NCBI GenBank assembly: GCA_036346355.1
Contig: CM070575.1
Location: 61,013,915-61,077,914, forward strand
Direction of reading: 5' to 3'
DNA from: Rhipidocladum racemiflorum
Taxonomy: Eukaryota; Streptophyta; Magnoliopsida; Poales; Poaceae
DNA: 64,000 nt
Part shown: piece after piece, positions 44,932 through 57,300 of the stretch
Numbering within the stretch: the first letter of the stretch is position 1
How the letters are laid out: the number at the start of each line of letters is the position of its first letter
The notes under the pieces: generated by a model
The model's input: only the letters and a program-made list of their open reading frames with translations
Databases searched by the model: none
What the model was told of the DNA's origin: nothing
Made by a program: the position numbers and the translations under genes

Positions 44932-47900
44932 TGTAACACCCCAATTTTTGCTTTTCATGAATTTAATTAAGATTTGGCACTTTGGTGAATTTTTGGAATT
45001 TTCAGGAATTTATTTGGATTTATTTGGAATTTATTTAAATTTATTCCCTTTTGAAATAATTAAAGAATTTAATTTTGCAAATAAAATTTTGTTGGAAATA
45101 TTTTATTTGAGTCCAGAATGTTCCAAAATATTTTCTAGAATTTTTCTGGAATTTTTCTGAGTGTTTTGCTATTTTTAATGAATTAAATGAATTTCTGGGA
45201 ATTAATTGGATTATTTTAATCGCTGGAAAACCTAATCGGTTTCACTGTTCATCCGACCGGACCCGAGTCTGAGTCAGACTCGAGTCCGACCCGAGCCAGC
45301 CATTCTGGTTGAACCCAGTCACCGAACCCTAACCCTCTCGACCGTCCGATCAAGATCGAACGGCCGAGATTGAGCCACGTCGCCCGAACCCAAGCCCGAC
45401 CGAGCCATCCAAGTCGCCCGAGCCGGACCAGAGCCCAAACCCCCGTGCCGTTGGATCGAGATCCAACGGTCCACATTGAGCCATGTCACCCCAATCCGAA
45501 TCCATTTCGGATTCCGCCGCCGCAGCCGTGTGGGCCTCGGTTTCCGCGAGTTTCACGGACGCCGAGGGGCCTATTTAATGTGCCACCGCCACCAGCGTGT
45601 TCTCCGTTTCCTTGCGCACCCGTAGCCCTAGACAACGTCGCCTGAGCCGCCGTGGTTGCGCCGCAATCGCTCGTCGTAGTTGCGCTAGGGTTCCGCCGCG
45701 GTTAAGCGCCGTTTCCGCCGCCGTTGAGCCCAGATCCGGAACCGTTGCGTCAAGCCGCGTCCGTGGGGATATCTCACTTCGCCGGAGGAGCCCCGCAACG
45801 CCGTCGGGCGTGTCGCCGTCCTCATCTTCGGTGAGCCAGCTCCGCCGCGCGCCATCGCCATCGTTCGAGCTCCCTCCACCGTCTGATCCAGATCCAAGGG
45901 CTCAGATTCGTCCACGTCACCCCCGGTGAGATCTCACGTGTTTAATCTCTAGATCTATTTCCAACCGTTGGATCTAGATCCAACGGTTTAGATCACGCCA
46001 CGTAGCCTTAACGGCACCGTACTGGATCCAACCTCAGCCGTTAGATCTAGATCGAGCGGCTAGGGTTAGCCGCGTTGTAAACGTTTGATTGGATCTTGAC
46101 CGTCCGATCAAGATCGAACGGTCCAGATCTGCCGAGTAGTTTCCTTTTACGTTGAGCTAGATCTGATCTGGGCCGTTGATTTTCAAATCAACGGCCGAGA
46201 TCATGCCACGTGCCGGTAGTTGGACCGTCGCGGTCAGCGCGGTCGACCGCGGTCGCCGCTGACGTCACGCGTGACGTCAGCATGGGGCCCGCGTGTCAGC
46301 GGGACAGCTAACCGCACCATGACGTCATCGGCCGACGCCACGGTGAAACCGGTATCGGCCCTCACCGGTAGAGTCGCGATGACGTCGTGGCCACGGCGTC
46401 GAGGGGTCCCACCTGTCAGTGAGACACGTGCGCCGTGGACCGAGTCCACGATGGACCCGAACCGAACCGTGGACCAGGTCCATGGACCAGCTGACGCAAT
46501 AAATCGATTTTTCAATAGAAAAATGATTCGGTGGAAAATCAAAATTCGTGCTGACGTCATGCTGACGTCATTATTGGGTTTTTTAGTAAAAAAAAATAAA
46601 TGATTTAATTCGGATTGTTGGTTTATTTGATTATTTAAACTTCAAACGCTTATAACTTTTGCATTTTAACTCCGATTTGGGCGATTCAAATTTCTAAATT
46701 TGTATAAAATTTAGATCTACCTAATGATGAATTTTATTTAATTTTTGGAGCAAAGTTTTTCTCTGTAATATTATTTAATTGATTATTTAAACTTTAAACG
46801 CTTATAACTTTTGCGTTTCAACTCCGAATTTAACGATTCTAGTTTCTAAAAATTCATAAAATTATGCTCTCTCTGTTTATGAAATTTATTTGGATGTTTG
46901 GACACTTTTTGTCTACTGTTTATTTATTTATTGCTATTTGCACGCTTTACGAGAAGACGTTGAAGTGCCCAAAGGATTCGAAGGTGAAGTGCTGACCCAG
47001 GGCTAGCTTAGGACCAAGAGCAAGTGCTTTTTGAAGGCAAGTTGTGCTTCGATCATGTTGATCCCATTTTCAAATTACTTTGGTTTAAATTATTGCATGC
47101 TAATTTAAATTAGAAGATGCTTTACTTAATTATGGGAAATTAGATAAATGCCAAATTGCTGTATGACACCTTGATTAATTAAATATGTGCCATGACCCCT
47201 TGTCACCCTAGTTGTAAATTATTAGTTGGACATTATTAAATTGCCAACATGGGTAGTTAGACCGATGTAGTATGCTTAGCCTGGCCACGTGGAATGCTTT
47301 GGACAATCAAATGCTAATATTGACTTAATGAGATATTGAACATGTTTTGGAGAGGTATCATGTGTTGTGGTTGTCGATGGCACGTGGTGCATGGTAATCA
47401 ACTGGGGTTTGATAAATAGTTTTCGACCGGGGTTTGTGGCAAGAATGATCAGGTGGGCCAGCTGTGGCACCGGGAGCGTTGGTTTAGTTCTTCGGGTAGT
47501 CTTGCCCCGGTGACCCTAAGGACTTAACCTTGCAAGCCTTTGAACTGAGTCAAGCGTGCAACCACATGTCTGTAATGGGACGGACCTAGTTGATTAAGTT
47601 GCTAATAACGTACCTGTGGAACCTCAGGGTGTCAACTATACCTTTTGTGTAGTTGTACGGGGGAGCGTACCGAGGCTGCGGCCAGGTACCCATCTAACGG
47701 TGGATTGGCCTAAACTTCGCCTTCGCTAAGGGAAGGGTTAGTGTGCAATCACCGGAGAGGACCACTTGTGCTGTTAGAAGTTTCCGAAAGACTTTGTTAC
47801 GGACAGTCGCCTTTGTGGTGTTTGGCTGTATCTTGAGGGTAAAGTGCATAACCTCTGCAGAGTGTAAAATCTATTCGAATAGCCGTGTCCGCGGTATTGG

Positions 47901-48570
47901 ACATCGCTCGGGAATTACAGTCAAGGGTTAGACTTTCTTGAAAATAACTTGGACTTGAAAGGATTGGTTTGGTTTAATAATGATGTTGATGGAAATGTGG
48001 ATTAGGAATGGGAAAAGATTTTTATTTAACTCCTGGAAAAGTTATTGATGTTATACTTGTTTCTATTGCTTTCGAATCTACTTATGATACTTGTCAAATG
48101 CTGTTTACCGCAATTATCCCTTGAGCTAGTCCTTTGTATTAAGCCATGCATGTAGTATATTAGCTTGCATTCTGTGCATGACTTGCTGAGTACCAAGTAC
48201 TCACCCTTGCTGCAAAACAACACAAGTTGAAGAAGATGCGACACCAGCTTTGGAGGAGGAGCTCCAAGAGGAACCGTCGAACTAGGGAGCGAGCCCAGTC
48301 AGTTGCCTGTGGTATACTGGATGGCGCTACGAAGTTATCTTATTTTCCGCTGCTACTATTTCTCTTTTAATAAGTTCGCCCTGCGAGGCGTATATTTGTA
48401 ACTTGACCTTAAGGTCGAGCAACCCCGTTTGATTAACTACTTTAAGTACTTTATTAATTCGTTGAGTATGATTGTGATATTTACCAATGTTGAGACTGTG
48501 TGCACTAGCGTGATCCTGGACTAGTGCTGAATACACAGAAGGTCCGGATTTGCAAATTCGGGTCCCGATA
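44932..48570 (+). repeat. Element E LTR2 (3639 bp), mosaic of LTR3-like and LTR1-like sequence
   Basis: Its first part follows LTR3 at sites where LTR1 differs (CTTTTCATGAA, CCCTTTTGAAATAATT, AACCTAATCGG), whereas its last bases, GGGTCCCGATA, match LTR1 and not LTR3 (GGGGCCCGACA). TATA at 45572-45578; 26-bp palindrome at 45963-45988. The LTR mini-ORF is broken here by a 2-bp deletion near 47005. Confidence 0.9.
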
Positions 48571-48574
48571 GAGG

Positions 48575-48587
48575 TGGTATCAGAGCC
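48575..48587 (+). other. Primer-binding site of E unit 2
   Basis: TGGTATCAGAGCC, four bases after the LTR2 end, identical to unit 1. Confidence 0.92.
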
Positions 48588-48753
48588 ATACTGACTGTAG
48601 ACTCACCCATAGTTAGAATGGTCGTAGTGAGGATAAAACCTATTTTCTAAAGATATAAATTTGTCAAGATAATGAATGAATTCTCGACTTACCCCTTTCT
48701 TCCTTGTTCATACCCCTTGCTGAGTTCTTCTTGTTTTCCACCTTGGTTTTAAA

Positions 48754-49542
48754 ATGTTGCGTTCTTACGCGAGTGTCTTCTGGCAGATGTTGATGAACAA
48801 CAATTACGCCGAGCGTGAAGGAGGCTACGCTGCCGAGTTGTGGCGTATGCTTCAGTTTCTTGGAGGTTTTGAGAGGCCGCTCTACCGAGGGACTACACTC
48901 GTGCAGGCAGGACTGGTCATAGGATGGGACGTCAAGATCACGGTGTATGCCCGAGAGAAGACGAAGTTCAGCCGCCCTTTCCACTTCACCGCCAGGAGGT
49001 CTACCTTTGAGATGGGAATCCAGGAGGTGTCGCGTCGAGCGTTGCAGCAGATCGCCCGCACTTACTCCAGGGAGCTGGAAGGCACGGTATTCCGTCACCA
49101 TCCACGCCGAGACAGCATAGCTCAGCGGAAGTCGATAGAAGATGAGGATGCCACCGTCACCCACTTAGCCAGATTCGTCGCCGCCCAGGAGGAGCTGATC
49201 GAGGACACAGTTCAGGAGTTGAAGAAGGCTCGCGAGCAGGTTGAGGAAGAGAAGAAGCACTTAGAGAATGCTCATGAGTACGTCGCCTATGCCGCGGAAA
49301 GGATCGCAGAGCTGGAGACCGCATTGTATGGACAGGGCCTCGATCCAGTGTTGGAGTTGGACGCCCTAGAGCTAGAAGAGGACCCAGAAGAGGTGCCGCA
49401 GCCACAGCAGCAGCCAGATCCAGAGTCAGAGGAGGACGCCGCGTCGTCAACCACAGCTGCAGTTGCAGGGCATGGCAATTGTTTCGCGCCTATGCCACCG
49501 CACCCGCCCCGAGGAGGCAGTGGAGGTCTTCTTGACGAGTGA
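48754..49542 (+). CDS. ORF0 of E unit 2, 262-aa protein of unknown function
   Basis: Same length as the unit 1 copy, with only a handful of differences, all substitutions (NAHEYVAY for NAREYVAY; QQPDPESEED for QQPHPESEED; GNCFAPMPP for GDCFVPMPP). At the last site A's protein has GNRFAPMP, so unit 2 keeps the ancestral residues there and unit 1 has drifted. Conserved core, coiled coil and acidic tail are as in unit 1. This is the third open ORF0 in the window. Confidence 0.8.
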   Translation: MLRSYASVFWQMLMNNNYAEREGGYAAELWRMLQFLGGFERPLYRGTTLVQAGLVIGWDVKITVYAREKTKFSRPFHFTARRSTFEMGIQEVSRRALQQIARTYSRELEGTVFRHHPRRDSIAQRKSIEDEDATVTHLARFVAAQEELIEDTVQELKKAREQVEEEKKHLENAHEYVAYAAERIAELETALYGQGLDPVLELDALELEEDPEEVPQPQQQPDPESEEDAASSTTAAVAGHGNCFAPMPPHPPRGGSGGLLDE

Positions 49543-49802
49543 GCGTAGGTTTTGCAGTTGAGACTCCTTCGTCGAGTCGCGTTATAGAATAAGAAGTTAC
49601 CTTAGAGGCGTTGGATTTTCATTGCTTGATGAGTGTGCAGTATGTGTTGCAAGGCCCTTAGGCATTGTGAGCAACCATACCAAGTTATTATTATTAGATA
49701 ATAAAGTTGGATTTTGAGTTACACTTTTCCCCCGCATAAGTTTCCCTACTACTTGTCTATTCTTGCTCCCTCTCATCTCTGAAACCTTGGAGCAATCGAC
49801 AG

Positions 49803-50657
49803 ATGGTGAACACCCGCGGAAACCATGGAGGCAATGGGAGTGGTTCTCGCCCAGCTGGGAACCCCAATGATGGAGCACCCGCACCCCAGCCAGCACCGCC
49901 AGTTGACATGCAGAACTTTGAAACTTTTCTTGCTGCACAGACCCAGTTGATGCATGCAATGATGCAGCAGATGCAACAGATTACTGCCCACGCCACTGCT
50001 AATCAGAATAATCAAGTCAATCAGGGACAACGCCAGAATTCAAGACTATCAGAGTTCATGAGGACTCATCCACCCACTTTTTCTGGAAATGCCAATCCAT
50101 TGGAGGCCGATGATTGGTTAAGGTCAATCGAAAGGAAGCTACACATTGCTCAATGCATGGGAAATGAGAAGGTACTCTACGCTTCTCATCAGTTGGAAGG
50201 TACCGCCGCCGAATGGTGGGAGAACTTCTGCGCCACGCGGGAGAATCCTCAGGACATCACTTGGGAGGAGTTTACAGCCGCATTTCATCAGTATCACGTG
50301 CCGGAAGGAATTATGGACCTCAAGAAGGAAGAATTCAGAGCATTGAAGCAAGGTAATCAGCCGGTGGCCGAGTACCTGAATAAGTTCACTCAGCTTGCAC
50401 GTTACGCACCTGAGGACGTAGCGACAGATAAAGCCAGACAGTCTCGCTTTATGAAGGGACTTAACTCAGGACTGCAGGTGGGACTGATCACCCACACCTT
50501 TCCAGATTTCCAGGAGCTTGTGAAAAAGGCGCTCATTCTTGAAGATAAGTGCAAGGAACTGGATGAGAACCGGAAGCGAAGGATGCAACAGCAGAGATCG
50601 CGTCAGGGAGCACAGCAACGCTTGAGGGTTGCACCAAATCAGTTTTTTCGATTCTAG
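49803..50657 (+). pseudogene. gag-pol: E unit 2 gag, intact capsid frame with premature stop
   Basis: One 284-codon frame from ATG 49803 (MVNTRGNHGG) through the complete capsid region (MQNFETFLAAQTQLMHAMM; HPPTFSGNANPL; EEFTAAFHQYHVPEG; LVKKALILEDKCKELDENR) to FRF and TAG at 50655. The zinc knuckle lies beyond this stop and two more stops. Unit 1's early frameshift is absent. The Gag made here would have capsid but no nucleocapsid knuckle. Confidence 0.88.
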
Positions 50658-53600
50658 CCACAAAATGCAACGAGGACACCGTCACCAGCATCAAGACCCG
50701 TCAACCAGAACTATCAAACCCCAGCTCCAGCCTGAAACGCCGCTTCAGGCAATCAATAGGGGGCAGTGAGGCGCTGCTACACATGCAACAAGCCAGGACA
50801 CTTCTCCAACAACTGCCCTAAGAAGACAGCAGGAGTGACCCCAGTCCGCTTCAATCTGGGATCCACACCAGCCAGGACGCCTGCACCCGGAGCAAACCGC
50901 GGAACAGCACAACCAGGAGCCACGCCCCAAACCATGGTGAGAGGTCGAGTCAACCATGTCACCGCAGAGGCACTCCAGAATGCCACGGACGTTGTGCTGG
51001 TTAAGTTACTTGTCAACTCAGTACCTGCAACAGTTTTGTTTGATTTTGGAGCTTCGCATTCATTTGTTTCTCAAGGCTTTGCTACTAAAAATGATTTGGA
51101 GATTGCAAGACTCAAATGCATGCTTTTAGTTCAAACCCCTGATTCCGAACTCCAAACAAAAGTAGGATGTTCTGGGGTGAGAATATTAATATATGGGGTA
51201 GAATTCCTAGCGAATCTTATTCTGTTGGAAACCCAGACCCTAGATGTCATTTTGGGAATGGATTGGTTATCCAAGCACAAGGCCGTATTGGATTGTGGAC
51301 GAAGGATCATATCAGTTGAGAGCCTGTGTGGAAGGAAAGTGAAATTTCAAGTCACCGCCGTTAGAGATGGACAGTTAATGGTTAACAGTGCCAAGGCAAT
51401 CAGCATAGAAGATGTCTCGGTAGTGAATGAGTATCCAGATGTTTTTCCTGAAGATCTACCTGGTTTTCCGCCAGACAGGGACATAGAGTTTGTGATAGAG
51501 CTTTTACTTGGTACAGCGCCGATAGCAAAGAGATCCTATCGGATGTCCACCGAAGAATTAGTAGAGATGAAGAAACAGCTTGAAGAATTGATGGAGAAAG
51601 GATTCATCAGACCAAGTTCGTCGCCGTGGGGAGCGCCAGTTTTGTTTGTCAAGAAGAAGGACGGGAGTTTCAGGATGTGCATTGACTACCATGCACTCAA
51701 TGAAGTCACTGTGAAGAATAAATATCCGCTGCCCAGGATTGATGATCTGTTTGATCAGCTGAGAGGAACCGGAGTTTTCTCCAAGATTGACCTGAGATCG
51801 GGATACCACCAGTTGAAGATCCGATCAGAGGACATTCCGAAGACCGCATTCTCATCAAGATACGGACATTACGAGTTTACAGTTATGTCCTTCGGTCTGA
51901 CGAATGCGCAAGCCTATTTCATGAATATGATGAATAAAGTGTTCATGGAATATTTGGACAAGTTTGTTGTTGTGTTCATAGACGACATCTTAGTTTACTC
52001 CAAGACAGAAGAAGAACATGCAGAGCACTTGAGGCGAGTTTTGGAAAAGCTGAGGGAACAGCAACTCTTCGCCAAGTTCAGCAAGTGTGATTTTTGGAAG
52101 GACAAGGTGGAATTCCTTGGACTTGTAATGACCGCAGAAGGAGTCGCCGTAGATCCAAGCAAGGTAGAAGCTGTGTTACATTGGGAGCAGCCGAAGACCG
52201 TGACCCAGATCCGGAGTTTTCTTGGTATGGCAGGTTACTACCGCCGCTTCATTGAAGGCTTTTCGACAATTGCGAAACCTCTTACGCAATTGCTGAAAAA
52301 GGAGAAGAAGTTTGCATGGATGCCGGAGTGCGAGAAAGGTTTTCAAGAACTGAAGAGACGATTGACATCAGCGCCGGTGTTGGTTCTACCAGATGTTAAT
52401 CAGAGCTTTGATATCTATTGTGATGCATCGCGCCAAGGACTTGGATGTGTGCTGATGCAGAACGGAAAGGTCGCCGCTTATGCATCAAGGCAGTTGAGGC
52501 CGCATGAGGAGAATTATCCGACGCATGACCTAGAGCTAGCTGCCATAGTGCATGCTTTGAAGTTATGGCATCACTATTTGATTGGGAACAGATGTGAAGT
52601 ATACACGGACCATAAGAGTCTTAAGTACATTTTCACCCAATCAGACCTGAACATGAGGCAGAGGAGATGGTTAGAGTTGATCAAGGATTACAATGTCGGA
52701 ATCCATTACCATCCTGGAAAGGCCAACGTGGTGACCGATGCTCTAAGTAGGAAGAGCCATGCCGTGAACATGTTGATAGCCGCAAGTCAGGAAGAGCTAT
52801 GCAAGGATTTCCAGAGAATGCAGATTGAAGTGGTACTAGAAGGATTCTTGGCCGCGTTAGAAGTAAAGCCTACCCTGGAGGATCAGATCCGAGAAGGACA
52901 GAAGGATGATGACAAGATCCGCAGGATTAAGTCCAAGATGGATGAAGGCAAGGCAAAAGACTTCAAGCTGGATGAGCAAGGCACGTTATGGATGAAGGAT
53001 CGAATCTGTGTGCCGGACGAGAAGGAGCTGAAGCAGCTGATTCTAGAGGAAGCCCATGACTCCAAGTATTCAATTCATCCGGGAAGTGCCAAGATGTACC
53101 AGGATTTGAAGGAAAGGTTCTGGTGGCTGAGCGTGAAGCGTGAAGTTGCCGAGCATGTTGCGATGTGCGACATATGTCAGAGAGTCAAGGCAATGCATCA
53201 GAGACCCGCAGGATTGCTACAGCCGTTGAAGATACCTGAGTGGAAATGGGAGGAAATCGGAATGGACTTTATTACCGGTTTACCCAAGACTCAAGGAGGA
53301 TATGACTCCATATGGGTTATAGTGGACCGCTTGACTAAGGTCGCCCATTTTATTCCAGTAAAGACCACTTACTCGGGAGACAAGCTAGCCGAGTTGTATA
53401 TGACTAGGATCGTCTGTTTGCACGGAGTGTCAAAGAGGATTGTATCGACAGATATACCCAATTTACCTCGAGATTCTGGAATAAACTGCATGAAGCCATG
53501 GGAACCCGTCTGAACTTCAGTATAGCTTATCATCCGTAGATGGATGGACAGACCGAAAGAGTTAATCAGATATTGGAGGATATGTTAAGAGCGTATGCAT

Positions 53601-54304
53601 TGGCTTATGCTACCTCTTGGGATAAAAGTCTGCCGTATGCTGAGTTTAGCTACAATAACAGTTATCAAGCAAGTTTGCAAATGTCACCATTTGAGGCACT
53701 ATACGGTCGACCTTGTCGAACACCGTTGAACTGGAATGAGACAGGTGAACGCCGTGTATTTGGACCAGACATACTTCAAGAAGCCGAAGAGCAGATTACC
53801 ATGATCCGGGAAAGACTAAAGATAGCACAGTCAAGACAGAAGAGCTACTCCGATAACCGTCGCCGAGACCTGAGCTTTGAACCAGAAGATTTGGTGTATC
53901 TCAGAGTCACACCACTCAAGGGAGTTAAGAGATTCCATGCCAAAGGAAAGCTCGCTCCGCGATATATTGGGCCATTTAAGGTTCTCAGTCGCAGAGGCGA
54001 AGTTGTGTATCAATTGGAGTTACCGCAGTCGTTGGCAGGAGTACATGACGTGTTCCACGTATCCCAGTTGAATAAGTGTCTCCGAGTACCTGATGAGCAG
54101 ACGCCGCTAGAGGCAATTGAGCTACAAGAGGATCTGACTTACAAGGAACACCCCGTCAAAATTCTGGACACCATGGATCGAGAGACGAGAAACAAGTCAA
54201 CCCGTTTCTGCAGAGTGCAATGGAGCAACCATGCATAGAGCGAAGCAACTTGGGAGCGCGAAGAGGATTTGAAGAAAGAGTTTCCGAATCTATTCCTTAG
54301 TTAG
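50658..54304 (+). pseudogene. gag-pol: E unit 2 pol: PR, RT, RNase H, IN, chromodomain, broken
   Basis: The 915-codon frame 50766-53513 starts at the knuckle (CYTCNKPGHFSNNC) and runs through protease (FDFGASHSF, residue about 92; LGMDWL), RT (FSKIDLRSGYHQ; catalytic FIDD about residue 404), RNase H (IYCDASRQGLG, about 548) and the integrase zinc region to the first core Asp (IGMDFITGLP, about 832). It ends at the same frameshift before the second Asp as unit 1. The rest (53540-54238) has the core Glu (TERV) and C-terminal domain, a TAG at 54236 where A has Glu, and a natural end at 54304. RT and RNase H look intact, but protease (Ser to Phe) and integrase are disabled. Confidence 0.9.
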
Positions 54305-54332
54305 CCCTCAATCTCGGGGATGAGATTCTGTT

Positions 54333-54345
54333 AAGGGGGGAGGTT
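54333..54345 (+). other. Polypurine tract before E LTR3
   Basis: AAGGGGGGAGGTT directly before TGTAAC at 54346. Confidence 0.92.
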
Positions 54346-57300
54346 TGTAACACCCCAATTTTTGCTTTTCATGAATTTAATTAAGATTTGGCACTTTGGT
54401 GAATTTTTGGAATTTTCTGGAATTTATTTGGATTTATTTGGAATTTATTTAAATTTATTCCCTTTTGAAATAATTAAAGAATTTAATTTTGCAAATAAAA
54501 TTTTGTTGGAAATATTTTATTTGAGTCCAGAATGTTCCAAAATATTTTCTAGAATTTTTCTGGAATTTTTCTGAGTGTTTTGCTATTTTTAATGAATTAA
54601 ATGAATTTCTGGGAATTAATTGGATTATTTTAATCGCTGGAAAACCTAATCGGTTTCACTGTTCATCCGACCGGACCCGAGTTCGAGTCAGACTCGAGTC
54701 CGACCCGAGCCAGCCGTTCCAGTTGAACCCAGTCACCGAACCCTAACCCTCTCGACCGTCCGATCAAGATCGAACGGCCGAGATTGAGCCACGTCGCCCG
54801 AACCCAAGCCCGACCGAGCCAGCCAGGTCGCCCGAGCCGGACCCGAGCCCAAACCCCCGTGCCGTTGGATCGAGATCCAACGGTCCACGTTGAGCCATGT
54901 CACCCCAATCCGAATCCATTTCGGATTCCGCCGCCGCAGCCGTGTGGGCCTCGGTTTCCGCGAGTTTCACGGACGCCGAGGGGCCTATTTAATGCGCCAC
55001 CGTCGCCAGCGTGTTCTCCGTTTCCTTGTGCACCCGTAGCCCTAGACAACGTCGCCTGAGCCGCCGTGGTTGCGCCGCAATCGCTCGCCGTAGTTGCGCT
55101 AGGGTTCCGCCGCAGTTAAGCGCCGTTTCCGCCGCCGTTGAGCCCAGATCCGGAACCGTTGAGTCAAGCCGCGTCCGTGGGGATATCTCACTTCGCTGGA
55201 GGAGCCCCGCAACGCCGTCGGGCGTGTCGCCGTCCTCATCTTCGGTGAGCCAGCTCCGCCGCGCGCCATCGCCATCGTTCGAGCTCCCTCCACCGTCTGA
55301 TCCAGATCCAAGGGCTCAGATTCGTCCACGTCACCCTCGGTGAGATCTCACGTGTTTAATCTCTAGATCTATTTCAAGCCGCGTCCGTGGGGATATCTCA
55401 CTTCCGCCGCCGTTGAGCCCAAATCCGGAACCGTTGAGTCAAGCCGCGTCCGTGGGGATATCTCACTTCGCCGGAGGAGCCGAACCGAACCGTGGACCAC
55501 GTCCATGGACCGGCTGACGCAATAAATCGATTTTTCAATAGAAAAATAATTCGGTGGAAAATCAAAATTCGTGCTGACGTCATGCTGATGTCATTATTGG
55601 GTTTTTTAGTAAAAAAAAATAAATGATTTAATTCGGATTGTTGGTTTATTTGATTATTTAAACTTCAAACGCTTATAACTTTTGCATTTTAACTCCGATT
55701 TGGGCGATTCAAATTTCTAAATTTGTATAAAATTTAGATCTACCTAATGATGAATTTTATTTAATTTTTTGAGCAAAGTTTTTATCTATAATTTTATTTA
55801 AATGATTATTTAAACTTTAAACGCTTATAACTTTTGCGTTTCAACTCCGAATTTAACGATTCTAGTTTCTAAAAATTCATAAAATTATGCTCTCTCTGTT
55901 TATGAACTTTATTTGGATGTTTGGACACTTTTTGTCTACTGTTTATTTATTTATTGCTATTTGCACGCTTTACGAGTAGACGTTGAAGTGCCCAAAGGAT
56001 TCGAAGGTGAAGTGCTGACCCAGGAGCTAGCTTAGGACCAAGAGCAAGTGCTTTTCGAAGGCAAGTTGTGCTTCGATCATGTTGATCCCATTTTCAAATT
56101 ACTTTGGTTTAAATTATTGCTTGCTAATTTAAATTAGAAGATGCTTTACTTAATTATGGGAAATTAGATAAATGCCAAATTGCTCTATGACACCTTGATT
56201 AATTAAATATGTGCCATGACCCCTTATCACCCTAGTTGTAAATTATTAGTTGGACATTATTAAATTGCCAACATGGGTAGTTAGACCGATGTAGTATGCT
56301 TAGCCTGGCCACGTGGAATGCTTTGGACAATCAAATGCTAATATTGACTTAATGAGATATTGGACATGTTTTGGAGAGGTATCATGTGTTGTGGTTGTCG
56401 ATGGCACGTGGTGCATGGTAATCAACTGGGGTTTGATAAATAGTTTTCGACCGGGGTATGTGGCAAGAATGATCAGGTGGGCCAGCTGTGGCACCGGGAG
56501 CGTTGGTTTAGTTCTTCGGGTAGTCTTGCCCCGGTGACCCTAAGGACTTAACCTTGCAAGCCTTTGAACTGAGTCAAGCGTGCAACCACATGTCTGTAAT
56601 GGGACGGACCTAGTTGATTAAGTTGCTAATAACGTACCTGTGGAACCTCGGGGTGTCAACTATACCTTTTGTGTAGTTGTACGGGGGAGCGTACCGAGGC
56701 TGCGGCCAGGTACCCATCTAACGGTGGATTGGCCTAAACTTCGCCTTCGCTAAGCGAAGGGTTAGTGTGCAATCACCGGAGAGGACCACTTGTGCTGTTA
56801 GAAGTTTCCGAAAGACTTTGTTACGGACAGTCGCCTTTGTGGTGTTTGGCTGTATCTTGTGGGTAAAGTGCATAACCTCTACAGAGTGTAAAATCTATTC
56901 GAATAGCCGTGTCCGCGGTATTGGACATCGCTCGGGAATTACAGTCAAGGGTTAGACTTTCTTGAAAATAACTTGGACTTGAAAGGATCGGTTTGGTTTA
57001 ATAATGATGTTGATGGAAATGTGGATTAGGAATGGGAAAAGATGTTTATTTAACTCCTGGAAAAGTTATTGATGTTATACTTGTTTCTATTGCTTTCGAA
57101 TCTACTTATGATACTTGTCAAATGCTGTTTACCGCAATTATCCCTTGAGCTAGTCCTTTGTATTAAGCCATGCATGTAGTATATTAGCTTGCATTCTGTG
57201 CATGACTTGCTGAGTACCAAGTACTCACCCTTGCCGCAAAACAACACAAGTTGAAGAAGAGGCGACACCAGCTTTGGAGGAGGAGCTCCAAGAGGAACTG

